DNA of 19,043 nt from Erythrobacter donghaensis. Lineage in GTDB: Bacteria > Pseudomonadota > Alphaproteobacteria > Sphingomonadales > Sphingomonadaceae. Location of the stretch: contig NZ_LSJS01000321.1 in the NCBI RefSeq assembly GCF_001557325.1, positions 1 to 19,043 of the forward strand. Reading direction: 5' to 3'. The translations under genes were made by a program, and so were the position numbers. Shown here one piece after another: positions 7,707 to 15,559 of the stretch (its first letter is position 1; the number at the start of each line of letters is the position of its first letter). The notes beneath the pieces were generated by a model, which was not told where the DNA came from, searched no databases, and worked only from the letters and a program-made list of their open reading frames with translations.

Positions 7707-7780
7707 GCGGGTGTAGCTCAATGGTAGAGCAGAAGCTTCCCAAGCTTACGACGAGGGTTCGATTCCCTTCACCCGCTCCA
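7707..7780 (+). tRNA. tRNA-Gly (anticodon CCC)
   Basis: A complete 74-nt cloverleaf. The acceptor arm GCGGGTG pairs with CACCCGC. The D arm is GCTC-AATGGTA-GAGC, the anticodon loop TTCCCAA (anticodon CCC at 7739-7741), and the T arm GAGGG-TTCGATT-CCCTT. The discriminator base T and an encoded CCA end the gene. It closely matches the known bacterial tRNA-Gly(CCC). The outermost pair of the anticodon stem appears to be a G-A mismatch. The gene is directly followed by an integrase remnant and was probably used as an attachment site. Confidence 0.97.
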
Positions 7781-7816
7781 GCCCTCCCTTCCTAAACAGC
7801 CCCAGAAAGACTATAA

Positions 7817-7849
7817 AGCCCTTGGAATTCCGAGGGATTCAGCCCTTGG
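7817..7849. repeat. 9-bp direct repeat flanking a near-palindrome downstream of the tRNA
   Basis: AGCCCTTGG occurs at 7817-7825 and again at 7841-7849. Between and overlapping them lies CCCTTGGAATTCCGAGGG (7819-7836), a near-palindrome centred on GGAATTCC. Its place between the tRNA attachment site and the integrase gene suggests integrase arm-type sites or remains of the element's regulatory region; this is inference. Confidence 0.4.
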
Positions 7850-7934
7850 GTCGTCCGGGAATGTCCCTATCCTTCCCGTTGCATCCGGCGTTGCTGGGGG
7901 CCATTTCGGGGGCCTGGGGTCAACGGGCGTCACT

Positions 7935-7961
7935 GCGTGGCCCCCTCGTTGGGGGCCACGC
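7935..7961. repeat. Strong hairpin upstream of the integrase remnant
   Basis: GCGTGGCCCCC (7935-7945) and GGGGGCCACGC (7951-7961) form a perfect 11-bp stem with a 5-nt TCGTT loop, 21 bp before the original integrase ATG. No T run follows, so it is not a standard terminator. The GGGGGCC core also occurs at about 7895 and 7907, giving three copies in about 60 bp, as expected for repeated integrase or excisionase binding sites. Confidence 0.6.
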
Positions 7962-7982
7962 GACCGGAAAGCGTTGGGATTT

Positions 7983-8962
7983 ATGGCTCTTACGGACGTA
8001 GCGATAAGAAATGCCAAGCCACGGGCAAGCCTTACAAGATGGGTGATGCCTTCGGCCTATTTGTGCTGATCCAACCTTCCGGCGGGAAGCTCTGGCGTTT
8101 CAAGTATCGGTTTGACGGCCGCGAGAAGAAGCTCGCCATTGGAACTTATCCCGTCATTGGCCTGGCCGAAGCGCGCAGACGCCGTGATCAAGCCAGAGAG
8201 CTTCTATCCGCCGGTAAAGACCCGTCACGCGAGAGGCTGCGGGAAAAGCTCCGCACCCAGATCCAGGCGGGAAACACGTTTGCAGCGATTGCCGAAGAGT
8301 ATTGCGAGAAGCGCAAGCGCGACGGCCAGAAAGCTTGGGCCGCCAGCACGGCTGCCCGCAGCGAGTACCTGATTTCGCTTTTGAAGGTGCCGTTGGGTCG
8401 CATGCCCATCACCGATATCGAACCTGCCGATGTGCTCGCGGCCATCCGCAAGATCGAACGAAAGGGCCAACTGGAAAGCGCCCGTCGTACCCTGCAACTG
8501 GCCGGCGCGGTCTTCCGCTATGCGGTCGCAACCGCCCGCCTCGCTTCAGACCCGACGCGCGACCTGCGCGGCGCTCTGACCGCGCCCACCGTCACCCACT
8601 ACGGCGCGATCATCGACCCCGCGCGCGTGGGTGAGCTGCTGCGCGCCATCGACGGCTATGAAGGCCAGCCGATCACCAAGCTAGCGATGCAATTGGCCCC
8701 GCATGTTTTCGTCCGCCCTGGCGAGTTGCGCCATGCCGAATGGAACGAAATCGATCTCGAAGGGGCGCTGTGGACGATCCCGTCGGGCAAGACCAAGATG
8801 CGCAAGGATCACCTCGTCCCGCTCTCACGCCAGTCGATTGCGATCCTCGAAGACCTCCACGCGCTGACCGGCCCTGACGGCTACGTCTTCCCTTCGATCC
8901 GCTCCCGCAAGCGCCCAATGAGCGACAACACCATCAACGCCGGCCTGCGCCGCCTAGGGTAC
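7983..8962 (+). pseudogene. P4-type tyrosine integrase, frameshifted and truncated
   Basis: The family's usual start, MALTDVAIRNAKPR, reads from ATG 7983 but runs into a wrong frame near 8020-8028. The rest (GKPYKMGDAFGLFVLIQPSGGKLWR and onward) lies in the frame that is open from 7937. The arm-binding domain (LWRFKYRFDGREKKLAIGTY), the core-binding domain and the start of the catalytic domain are recognisable, including the first catalytic Arg in PGELRHAEWNEID. Homology stops after INAGLRRLGY at about 8962. The HxxR, second His and nucleophilic Tyr (about 80-100 residues) are missing, replaced by unrelated sequence. The gene cannot make a working recombinase. It lies just after tRNA-Gly(CCC), the standard position for this family, and marks an old island boundary. 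Confidence 0.9.
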
Positions 8963-8986
8963 GCCTGTCGTCCCAGCATCTTCGTG

Positions 8987-9019
8987 TTGCAACACGGCAT
9001 ATGCCGTATTAATACGGCA
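8987..9019 (+). promoter_or_regulatory. Overlapping palindromes, likely promoter/operator of the hydrolase gene
   Basis: CGGCATATGCCG (8995-9006) and TGCCGTATTAATACGGCA (9002-9019) are perfect 12-bp and 18-bp palindromes that share five bases. A -35-like TTGCAA (8987-8992) and a -10-like TTAATA (9009-9014) with a 16-bp spacer sit on them. The AT-rich site stands out in this GC-rich DNA and lies 32 bp before the GTG start of the hydrolase gene. It looks like an operator for a dimeric repressor; no regulator gene is adjacent. Confidence 0.55.
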
Positions 9020-9050
9020 ATACACGTTAGTTTCATCGAGGAGCCACTGT

Positions 9051-10097
9051 GTGCATTCGCGCATCTTCGCTTTCTTTTGCTTCGTTTTCGCCTTCTCTCT
9101 CGCGAGCCCTGGATTTGCACGCGATGAAGCAGTGACCGTTGAGACCGGGAGCGCGCAACTTGCCGGCACGCTTTCCTTCCCCGAGGATCGACCGCGCGCG
9201 GCTGTGGTGCTGGTGCAGGGCGCCGGACCCCACGCCCGCGATCAGGTGATTTCCGGTGCGCCGATGTTCAAGCTTCTCGCCGATGGTCTTGCGGCGCAAG
9301 GTATCGCCAGCGTGCGTGTCGACAATGCCGGGGTTGGCGCCTCGACCGGCGAGCGCGTCCAGCACTTCAAGCAGCGTATCCCGCAGATCCGGGCGGTTCT
9401 CGACATGCTCGCCGCGCGCCCGGAACTTGCCGGAGTGCCGATCGGCATCATCGGCCATAGCGAGGGCACTCTGGTCGCAACCGAAGTCTGGGCCGAGCGT
9501 GAGGGCGTCATCGACTTTGTCGTCCTACTGGGAGCGCCGGGGAGGCAGGGGCGCACCGTCTGGATCGACCAGCAAGCCAACCCCGCACGCTTCCCGGGCA
9601 GCGACCAAGCCAAGCTGACCGCGATCCGCGCGACCTTTGCCGACATCGCCGATGCGTCGATTGCCGGGGACCATGAAGCGATCGGGCAAGGGGCAGATCG
9701 TCTGTTCGCGATGGTCGGCCTCAGCGCGCAGGAGATCGCCGAGGTTCGCGGCGACTTCGTCGACCGCATGGCGAGCCCGGAAATGCAGGTCTTCCTCGCC
9801 CATGATCCTGCCCCCGTCTTCGCCAGGGTCACCGATCCGGTGCTGGCTGTGTGGGGCACGCATGATGACCTGACCGAACCGTCGCTCAATGCGCCGATCT
9901 TCCTTGCCAAGCGGCATGACGCGGGCGCGCTGACGCTCGCCGTGCTCCCCCGCGAGGATCATTTCTTCCTGCGCGGCGAGGGGCTTGCACCCGGAGAGCA
10001 CGTCGCAGGGAAGATGGAACTGAGCAGCGCCCTGGTCGATCTGGTCGCAGGATGGATCAAGACCGGCGGGCTTTCGCAGGGCGCTACCCCGCGATAG
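9051..10097 (+). CDS. Exported alpha/beta hydrolase
   Basis: A 348-residue serine hydrolase. Residues 1-23 form a signal peptide (MHSRIFAFFCFVFAFSLASP, then GFA), so it acts in the periplasm. The alpha/beta-hydrolase fold shows an oxyanion loop QGAGPHARDQ (56-65), a DNAGVGASTG strand (91-100), the nucleophile elbow GHSEG with Ser137, a probable acid at Asp272 or Asp273 in WGTHDD, and a probable His304 in LPREDHFF. The substrate is not predictable; ester or peptide bonds are both possible. The GTG start is preceded by GAGGAG at about eight nucleotides. Just upstream are the double palindrome and the broken end of the integrase. It is first in a same-strand run of four exported hydrolase-like genes. 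Confidence 0.87.
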   Translation: MHSRIFAFFCFVFAFSLASPGFARDEAVTVETGSAQLAGTLSFPEDRPRAAVVLVQGAGPHARDQVISGAPMFKLLADGLAAQGIASVRVDNAGVGASTGERVQHFKQRIPQIRAVLDMLAARPELAGVPIGIIGHSEGTLVATEVWAEREGVIDFVVLLGAPGRQGRTVWIDQQANPARFPGSDQAKLTAIRATFADIADASIAGDHEAIGQGADRLFAMVGLSAQEIAEVRGDFVDRMASPEMQVFLAHDPAPVFARVTDPVLAVWGTHDDLTEPSLNAPIFLAKRHDAGALTLAVLPREDHFFLRGEGLAPGEHVAGKMELSSALVDLVAGWIKTGGLSQGATPR

Positions 10098-10195
10098 GCG
10101 CGGCACAGTGCCGGCGGTGCGCAGTTTGTCCCGCCATGCTGCGCGTCGGTCGAGACAGCGTATGATTTGGGCAATACACCGGAGATGAACGCGGC

Positions 10196-11017
10196 ATGGC
10201 ACGTTGTCTTGTAGCAGTGTTCGCTGCGCTTATCGCACCTCCCTTGCAAGCCGAAACCCTCCTGATCGAGGGCAATCGCCTCTTTCTCTCCGTCGAGGTG
10301 GGTGGTGAGCCGGTTCAGGCTCTGGTTGATAGCGGAGCAGAAGTCACGGTCTTCGACACCGCAACGGCCCGTCAGTTGCGTCTAGGGAGCGGCACTGAAG
10401 TGGAGGCGAGGGGCACCGGCGCGACCGCCACCCGCGCCGAACTCGTCCAGAAGGTGAGCGTTACGGCATTGGGTCGCGACCTGCTGATCCCGACAGCTGC
10501 CATCATAGACCTCTCGGACGTCGGCGCGCGTCTGTTGAACGCACCGCTTCCCATGATACTGGGGCGCGAATTGTTCGACGCCGGCCGGGTGCTCGTCGAT
10601 ATCGAAGGCGGGCGGATCGAATGGCTGGCCAGCGATGCGGTGCCTGAGGGTGTCATGCTTGATCTGACGGCCGCGCACGGCATCGAGACCATCGAGGTCA
10701 GTTTCGGAACCGCTGGGACCCAAATGGCCGATTTCGATCTCGGCAACGGCTCTGGCTTGCTGATTTCCTCGACGCTGGCGTCCGAGCTGTCGCTGACGCC
10801 CGTGGCCACTGAGCTTGGGGGCGGGATCGGCGGGGCGGTGGCGCGTCCGGTCGTCATTGTCCCGGAACTGACGATTGCGGGCAGGACCTTCCGCAATGTC
10901 CGGGCGCAGGTCAGCGCCGACGCCCGCGTTCCGGCAAACATCGGCGTCGATTTGCTGCGCGAATTCACGATCGTGACCGATTTTCCGGGGCGGCGCGTCT
11001 GGCTTCGTCCGCGCTGA
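10196..11017 (+). CDS. Exported retropepsin-like aspartyl protease, two-lobed
   Basis: A 273-residue protein with a signal peptide (1-19, ending LQAE). The first lobe carries the aspartyl-protease motif ALVDSGAEVTVFD (42-54, Asp45) and the later strand LPMILGREL (118-126), typical of pepsin-like bacterial proteases with an ILG flank. The second lobe repeats the pattern with ADFDLGNGSGLLIS (179-191) and ANIGVDLL near the end, but the usual Asp-Thr/Ser-Gly is Asp-Leu-Gly-Asn. It may therefore be a single-chain two-domain enzyme with an altered second site. It follows the hydrolase gene after 98 bp, which contains a -10-like TATGAT at 10161-10166. Substrate unknown; it probably acts in the periplasm. 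Confidence 0.83.
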   Translation: MARCLVAVFAALIAPPLQAETLLIEGNRLFLSVEVGGEPVQALVDSGAEVTVFDTATARQLRLGSGTEVEARGTGATATRAELVQKVSVTALGRDLLIPTAAIIDLSDVGARLLNAPLPMILGRELFDAGRVLVDIEGGRIEWLASDAVPEGVMLDLTAAHGIETIEVSFGTAGTQMADFDLGNGSGLLISSTLASELSLTPVATELGGGIGGAVARPVVIVPELTIAGRTFRNVRAQVSADARVPANIGVDLLREFTIVTDFPGRRVWLRPR

Positions 11018-11074
11018 AAGCGGGGCGTTTCCCTGCGATCCGTCTCGCTTGCCGATCGACCACAAGAGGTGCGA

Positions 11075-12037
11075 ATGCAATATTGGGTGACCCCGTTTCT
11101 GCTGGTGGTGGCCGCGCTGTCGGCGTCGTCAGCGGCTGCACATGAGGCATCGCCCCCGCGCGAGGGGCGGTTCGACAATGGGCCGGGGCCGGTGTCGCAA
11201 TGGTTCCGCGTTGCAGGCGAGCCGTCCGATACGCCCATCATTTTCCTGCATGGCGGTCCGGGGCAGGGGAGCCAGACATTCCAGGCCTCCGTCGGCCCTG
11301 TGATCGAGCAATTCGCAACCGTGGTCTATTACGACCAGCGCGGTTCGGGGCGTTCGCAGCGCCCGTCCGATCCCGATCTCTATTCCCTCCCGATCCTCGT
11401 TTCGGACATCGATGTCCTGCGCGATCATCTCGGGGCCGAGCGGGTGATCCTGCTCGGGCATAGTTTCGGCAGCATTCTGGCGCTTGAATATGCCGCCGCG
11501 CATCCTGAGCGCGTGGCGGGACTCATCCTCACCGGCGCGGTGCCGGACATGCCCGCCGCGATGAAGGCGCTGTGCGACCGGCTGCGCCGCGAAGATCCGC
11601 CCGCCTATGCCCGGGCGATGGCAGCGGGGGGCGACGGGGAATGTCAGCCGTTTGCCGCCTATGACGATGCCCGCAGGAAACAGTGGATCGAGGCGGCCAT
11701 GTTTCCGGACCCCGCCACAGCGCGGCAGGTGGAACAATGGGATAATGCCGAAGGGCTGGGCAACTCCGGCGAAATGGGCAATGCGCTGTTTGGCAAGGGC
11801 CTGCTCGAATACCGCTTCGACCAGCCGGGTCGGCTGACGATGCCGGTGCTCTTCATCGACGGGGCGCTCGATCATCAGACGGCCGAAGAGCCGCAGCAGA
11901 AGCTTGCCGCGCAGCTGGCGAACGGCGCTTTCCTATCCTATCAGCGTGCCGGCCATTTCCCCTTCGTGGACGAGCCGGCCCGCTTTGCCCGCGATGTGCG
12001 ATTGTTCATGGAACAGAGCGGAGCAAGCGATGAATAG
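11075..12037 (+). CDS. Exported S33-family alpha/beta hydrolase (proline iminopeptidase-like)
   Basis: A 320-residue protein starting at ATG 11075, with AAGAGGT just upstream; a GTG six bases earlier is also in frame. A signal peptide covers 1-22. The prolyl-aminopeptidase signature is clear: HGGPGQG (59-65), YYDQRGSGRS (85-94) and the nucleophile elbow GHSFG (Ser130). Asp266 (in DGALDHQT) and His294 (in RAGHFPF) complete the triad. The family removes N-terminal Pro or acts on small esters and amides. Most such enzymes are cytoplasmic, so export is notable and fits the neighbouring exported hydrolases. The stop overlaps the start of the following lipoprotein pseudogene by 8 nt. Confidence 0.88.
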   Translation: MQYWVTPFLLVVAALSASSAAAHEASPPREGRFDNGPGPVSQWFRVAGEPSDTPIIFLHGGPGQGSQTFQASVGPVIEQFATVVYYDQRGSGRSQRPSDPDLYSLPILVSDIDVLRDHLGAERVILLGHSFGSILALEYAAAHPERVAGLILTGAVPDMPAAMKALCDRLRREDPPAYARAMAAGGDGECQPFAAYDDARRKQWIEAAMFPDPATARQVEQWDNAEGLGNSGEMGNALFGKGLLEYRFDQPGRLTMPVLFIDGALDHQTAEEPQQKLAAQLANGAFLSYQRAGHFPFVDEPARFARDVRLFMEQSGASDE

Positions 12038-12827
12038 ACCATCCCGGCTCACCCAGACATGACTGGTGGTGCCGGCAGTGCTGTCCGGCTGCGTGACAGC
12101 CCATGGCCGTGCCGACGAAGCTGGAGCCTCGCCGGTCGAAGTCATGGTGATCGCCACCCTGCACTCGGCTCATGCTGGCAATCCGCGCTATTCCTACGAG
12201 GATCTCTACGCCGTCATCCGGGCGTTCGGCCCCGATGCAGTGGGCGTGGAGATCCGTGCCGAGGACATGCAACGCGGCGCAGACTATCTCGCCGCCAACT
12301 ATCCGCTCGAAATGCGCGAACTGGCGCGGGAATATGGCGCAAGAGCGTTCGGGATAGACTGGCTGGGCCATGACCTCGAAGGCTGGGCGATCCCGGCCGG
12401 CTATTGGCGCGACCATAGCGAGATAAGGCGCTTGCAGCGCGAGCTGGACGGGCGGACCGATATTTCGTCGGCACAGGTCGATGCCGGTCGCGAGCGCCAG
12501 CAGCAGATCATCCGCACGGCAACCACGGCATCGCTCAATGACGGGCGCTAAGATGCTGCGACGCGGGACTATTACCGCGCGCTGTCGGCGATGCTCGCCG
12601 ACACCCCCTTTTCGCCCCTGGTCACGTTTTATGCAGAACGCGACCGGCAGATCGCGAGCAACGCGGCGCAGCTGATCAGGGATCGGTTGGACCGAAAGTC
12701 GCCGGGAGCCCGGGTGGTTTTTGTTGTCGGTGCGGATCACCGGGCATTTCTGCTCGATGCACTGTCCGGTGAGTTCCGGGACAAGATCAGACTGGTTCCG
12801 GCCGGTCAGATTGGCAAGACGCCATGA
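12030..12827 (+). pseudogene. TraB/TIKI-like lipoprotein gene with two in-frame stops
   Basis: One frame runs from ATG 12030 to the stop ending at 12827 and is interrupted by TGA at 12060-12062 and TAA at 12549-12551. Read through, it begins MNRPSRLTQT, stop, LVVPAVLSGC: a lipoprotein signal with lipobox LSGC. It then has VEVMVIATLHSAH and GPDAVGVEIR near the start and ARVVFVVGADHRAFLLDAL near the end. This resembles the TraB/GumN/TIKI (EreA/ChaN-like) fold, in which a His-containing loop near each end binds metal. The second stop replaces one residue in NDGR-x-DAATRDYYRAL, so a Tyr codon changed to TAA is likely. The start overlaps the S33 gene by 8 nt. Family assignment is tentative; the disruption is clear. 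Confidence 0.75.
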
Positions 12828-13354
12828 CCTGACTTGCTGCCCGACCTCCTCAAGGCGTGGGGCTCGGTCAATTCTGGGCCGCATGAAGCAGTTTGCCCGG
12901 CTCGCTGGGCTTCGCCACTGTCGTCTGCCAGAACGGAGCGGCCCGATGGCAAGTCGAGCTTGTCCGGCCCCCCGTTCCAGCGCCTTTTGCTGGAAGGCCA
13001 CCGCTGTGTTCGCCAATGTCATGCGGCGACTTCGCCCCAGAGGCGGTCATTCCCGATCATCTACGAAAACGTCTGCTTCCGCCGAAAGCCGCCAATCGGC
13101 TGTCGGGATCGCGCATTGCCCGCGCTCATGACTGCTCGTGGTGGAGGGCGGAAATGGCGGCTTGGAGCGCGATTTTCCTGCCATTTCCTCGCCGGCTCAA
13201 TCCAACTTCATCGATTTGCATAGGATTCATGATAACTTCGGGTGGAGTCGTTCGCCGCGCGCTCGGCTTTGCGCGCTGGAATATTTGGCCCCGCTCATGG
13301 CCGGTCGTGGGTGGGAAGCTGCCGGTCCCCGAAAGCCCGGCGCCGACTTTCCAT
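12828..13354. other. 527-bp intergenic stretch without a supported gene
   Basis: No frame here has a credible start, ribosome-binding site or protein-like pattern. It contains a hairpin TTCCAGC/GCTGGAA (12975-12981 and 12989-12995, 7-nt loop), a second one GGAAATGGC/GCCATTTCC (13150-13158 and 13180-13188), and one copy of a degenerate repeat (13064-13175). It looks like accumulated intergenic repeat material separating the hydrolase run from the LysR unit. Confidence 0.6.
13064..13175. repeat. Degenerate intergenic repeat, copy 1
   Basis: This stretch aligns with 15560-15655. Shared blocks include AAAGCCG, CTNTCGGGATCGC, then GCCCG and CATG, GTGG, TGGA, CGGAA and GCGGCTT in the same order and spacing. 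About 25 of 32 positions match without gaps in the best block (from 13084 and from 15568). It lies outside genes. Confidence 0.6.
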
Positions 13355-14260
13355 TCAGCCGCTTGGCTGAGCCCAAACCTCCCTCGCCAGCGCAATGAAC
13401 GAGCGGAACGCTGCCGATGAGTTGCGGCGATCCGAATAATAGAGGCACAGGTCCGGGAGTTCCGGAGTCCACGCCTCCAGCACCCGGATCACGCGGCCTG
13501 TCGCCAGATCCTCCGCCACATCGCTTTCCATGAAATAGCCGATGCCGGCATGATCCAGCACGGCGATCCGTGCGAGGCTTGCCTCGTCAAGGGTGATCGG
13601 CCCGCTCACGTCGATCCGTTCGGCGTTGCCGTCCTTCTCGAATTGCCAGCGATAGAGTTCACCACTCGGCAGTCGGACGCGGATGCAGGCGTGTCGGAGC
13701 AAATCGGCAGGCACCTGCGGCACGGGCCTCTGCGAGAAATAGCGGGGCGTCGCTACCACTGCATGGCGGCGAGGTTTGCCGAGCCGGAGCGCGATCATGT
13801 CTGCCGGGACAAAGTCGATCCTGCGGATACCGAAATCGAACCCGCCCGCGACGATATCGACGATCCGGCCTTCAGTGACGAGATCGATGTGAACGCGGGG
13901 AAAGCGCCGCACGTATTCGAGCAGGAGCGGTGCCAGCACCTCCCGTGCCGCGCTGGCGAAGGCATTGATCCTCAGCGTGCCTGAAGGCACCTCCTGGTGT
14001 GATCTGGCTCCCTCCACGGCATCGTCGATGACCCGCAGTGCGGGTCCGACCTGATTGATGAAGGCCCGCCCCGCGTCGGTCAGAGCCACACTGCGGGTGG
14101 TCCTGTTGAGCAGGCGGATGCCAAGCTGCTGTTCGAGCGTGCTGATCGCGTTGCTGAGCGCCGTGTTCGACATGCCGAGTTCGGCTGCCGCCGCGCGAAA
14201 CGATCCGAGGCGTGCAACCGCCACGAGGGCGTTCAACCTGGTCAGCCCGAGATCAGCCAT
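13355..14260 (-). CDS. LysR-family transcriptional regulator
   Basis: A 301-residue LysR-type regulator. The N-terminal winged helix-turn-helix (about 1-62) reads [34 protein letters not shown] and so on, followed by [25 protein letters not shown] linker helix leads to the effector-binding domain (about 90-295), with [20 protein letters not shown] and the two-lobed periplasmic-binding-like pattern. It is divergent from the NTF2-like/SDR pair, the classical position for a LysR protein controlling its neighbours. A candidate operator (14267-14305) lies directly in front of its ATG, so it probably also controls its own expression. The effector is unknown. Confidence 0.93.
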   Translation of the reverse strand: MADLGLTRLNALVAVARLGSFRAAAAELGMSNTALSNAISTLEQQLGIRLLNRTTRSVALTDAGRAFINQVGPALRVIDDAVEGARSHQEVPSGTLRINAFASAAREVLAPLLLEYVRRFPRVHIDLVTEGRIVDIVAGGFDFGIRRIDFVPADMIALRLGKPRRHAVVATPRYFSQRPVPQVPADLLRHACIRVRLPSGELYRWQFEKDGNAERIDVSGPITLDEASLARIAVLDHAGIGYFMESDVAEDLATGRVIRVLEAWTPELPDLCLYYSDRRNSSAAFRSFIALAREVWAQPSG

Positions 14261-14266
14261 TGTCCT

Positions 14267-14305
14267 GAAAATCGCAATAACTCATCCAGCTTTATCTCGA
14301 TTTTC
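14267..14305. promoter_or_regulatory. Inverted-repeat operator candidate between LysR and NTF2-like/SDR genes
   Basis: GAAAATCG (14267-14274) and CGATTTTC (14298-14305) form a perfect 8-bp inverted repeat with a 23-bp spacer in the 112-bp divergent gap. It is AT-rich against a GC-rich background and starts 7 bp upstream of the LysR ATG. Binding by the adjacent LysR protein is the natural inference. Confidence 0.55.
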
Positions 14306-14372
14306 CTGTCGCACGTCCATCGCTAAATCCGCTCCACAGGCACCGCTGGGTGCACCAGAGCAGGAGCGCTAC

Positions 14373-14702
14373 ATGACGATCGAGCTTCCTTCGCCAATCG
14401 CCGGCTACTTTGCCGCCGATCGTTCCGACGACATCGATGCGTTCCTGCGCTGCTTTGCCGGGGACGCGATCGTCATCGACGAGCGCCGCACTCATGCGGG
14501 CCATGACCAGATCCGCGAATGGAAGACGAAGGCATCCGCACAATACACTTATCACGCCGCGCCCTACGCGACTGGCGATATCGACGGGCAAACCATCGTC
14601 ACGGCGCATCTCACCGGCGACTTCCCCGGCAGCCCTGTCGATCTGCGCTACGCCTTCACGCTTTGCGCTGGCCTGATCGCACGTCTGGAGATCAAGCCGT
14701 GA
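14373..14702 (+). CDS. NTF2-like (SnoaL-type) small protein
   Basis: A 109-residue protein starting at ATG 14373, with AGGAG seven nucleotides upstream. The sequence [20 protein letters not shown], then [24 protein letters not shown] and ending [15 protein letters not shown], has the order expected of the NTF2/SnoaL fold: a cone-shaped barrel used as an isomerase, cyclase or ligand pocket. No catalytic residues can be assigned with confidence. Its stop overlaps the GTG start of the SDR gene (GTGA), so the two are coupled and probably act on the same small molecule. Confidence 0.85.
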   Translation: MTIELPSPIAGYFAADRSDDIDAFLRCFAGDAIVIDERRTHAGHDQIREWKTKASAQYTYHAAPYATGDIDGQTIVTAHLTGDFPGSPVDLRYAFTLCAGLIARLEIKP

Positions 14703-15478
14703 TCCCGTTCCTGTCGCTCGCGGGAAAGCGCGCAGTGATCACGTCCGGAACGCGGGGTGCAGGTGCCGCGACGGTGGCACTGTTTCGCCAACTCGGAGCC
14801 GAGGTGCTGACCAGCGCCCGGACCAGGCCCGACAGCCTGCCGGAAGGGCTCTTCGTGGCCGCCGACCTGACCACGAGCGAGGGCGCAGCCCGCTTGGCAG
14901 CAACAGCGCGGGAGCGGCTGGGAAGCGTCGACATCATCGTCCACATGCTGGGAGGCTCGTCGGCGCCGGCGGGCGGCTTTGCGGCGCTGGACGATCGACA
15001 TTGGGAGCAGGAACTCGGCCTCAATCTGATGCCGGCCGTGCGGCTCGACCGCGCGTTGCTGCCCGATATGGTCGCCCGCGGGCGAGGCGTGGTGATCCAC
15101 GTGACCTCGATCCAGCGACAATTGCCACTTCCCGCCTCGACCACCGCCTATGCGGCAGCCAAGGCGGCGCTATCCACCTACAGCAAAAGCCTGTCCAAGG
15201 AAGTTGCACCCCTTGGCGTGCGGGTGGTGCGGGTCTCGCCCGGCTGGATCGAGACAGAGGCTGCCGTGGCTCTCGCAGCGCGGATCGGCGAGCAGTCAGG
15301 TGGCGGCATCGCAGAGGGCAAGCAGCACATCATGCAGGCGCTTGGAGGCATTCCGATCGGCCGGCCGTCCTCACCCGAGGAAGTCGCCAGCCTGATTGCC
15401 TTCCTGGCGTCGGATCGCGCAGCCAGTATCAGCGGCACGGAATTCGTTATCGACGGCGGCACGGTTCCCACGGTCTAA
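14699..15478 (+). CDS. Short-chain dehydrogenase/reductase (SDR)
   Basis: A 259-residue NAD(P)-dependent oxidoreductase of the classical SDR type. The dinucleotide loop is TSGTRGAG (15-22), where most members have TGxxxGxG. HMLGG (82-86) stands where NNAG is usual. The catalytic Asn109, Ser137 (VTSIQ), Tyr151 and Lys155 (YAAAK) are present. The C-terminus has the PGWIET segment, the [23 protein letters not shown] pattern and a terminal IDGGTVPTV, all as expected. The GTG start at 14699 overlaps the stop of the NTF2-like gene. Together with the divergent LysR regulator this makes a small inducible oxidoreductase unit. Substrate unknown. Confidence 0.92.
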   Translation: MIPFLSLAGKRAVITSGTRGAGAATVALFRQLGAEVLTSARTRPDSLPEGLFVAADLTTSEGAARLAATARERLGSVDIIVHMLGGSSAPAGGFAALDDRHWEQELGLNLMPAVRLDRALLPDMVARGRGVVIHVTSIQRQLPLPASTTAYAAAKAALSTYSKSLSKEVAPLGVRVVRVSPGWIETEAAVALAARIGEQSGGGIAEGKQHIMQALGGIPIGRPSSPEEVASLIAFLASDRAASISGTEFVIDGGTVPTV

Positions 15479-15559
15479 CGAGGCCCGAGCGGTGCGATTG
15501 TGGAGGCCGAACCGATGACCGCTACGGGGTCGCTAGCTGAACGGCAGGAATTTTTCACG

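Noticed and set aside
7549..7716. Short plus-strand frame MAVEKLRAIRRT and onward
   Set aside because: It ends inside the tRNA, has no good ribosome-binding site, and nothing supports it.
12834..13223. Several 60-175-codon frames in the intergenic stretch, including one reading TGGRTSSTCHRAAPFWQTTV
   Set aside because: Compositions typical of GC-rich noise. The last resembles spurious frames I recall from repeat DNA in related bacteria, but that memory cannot be verified here.
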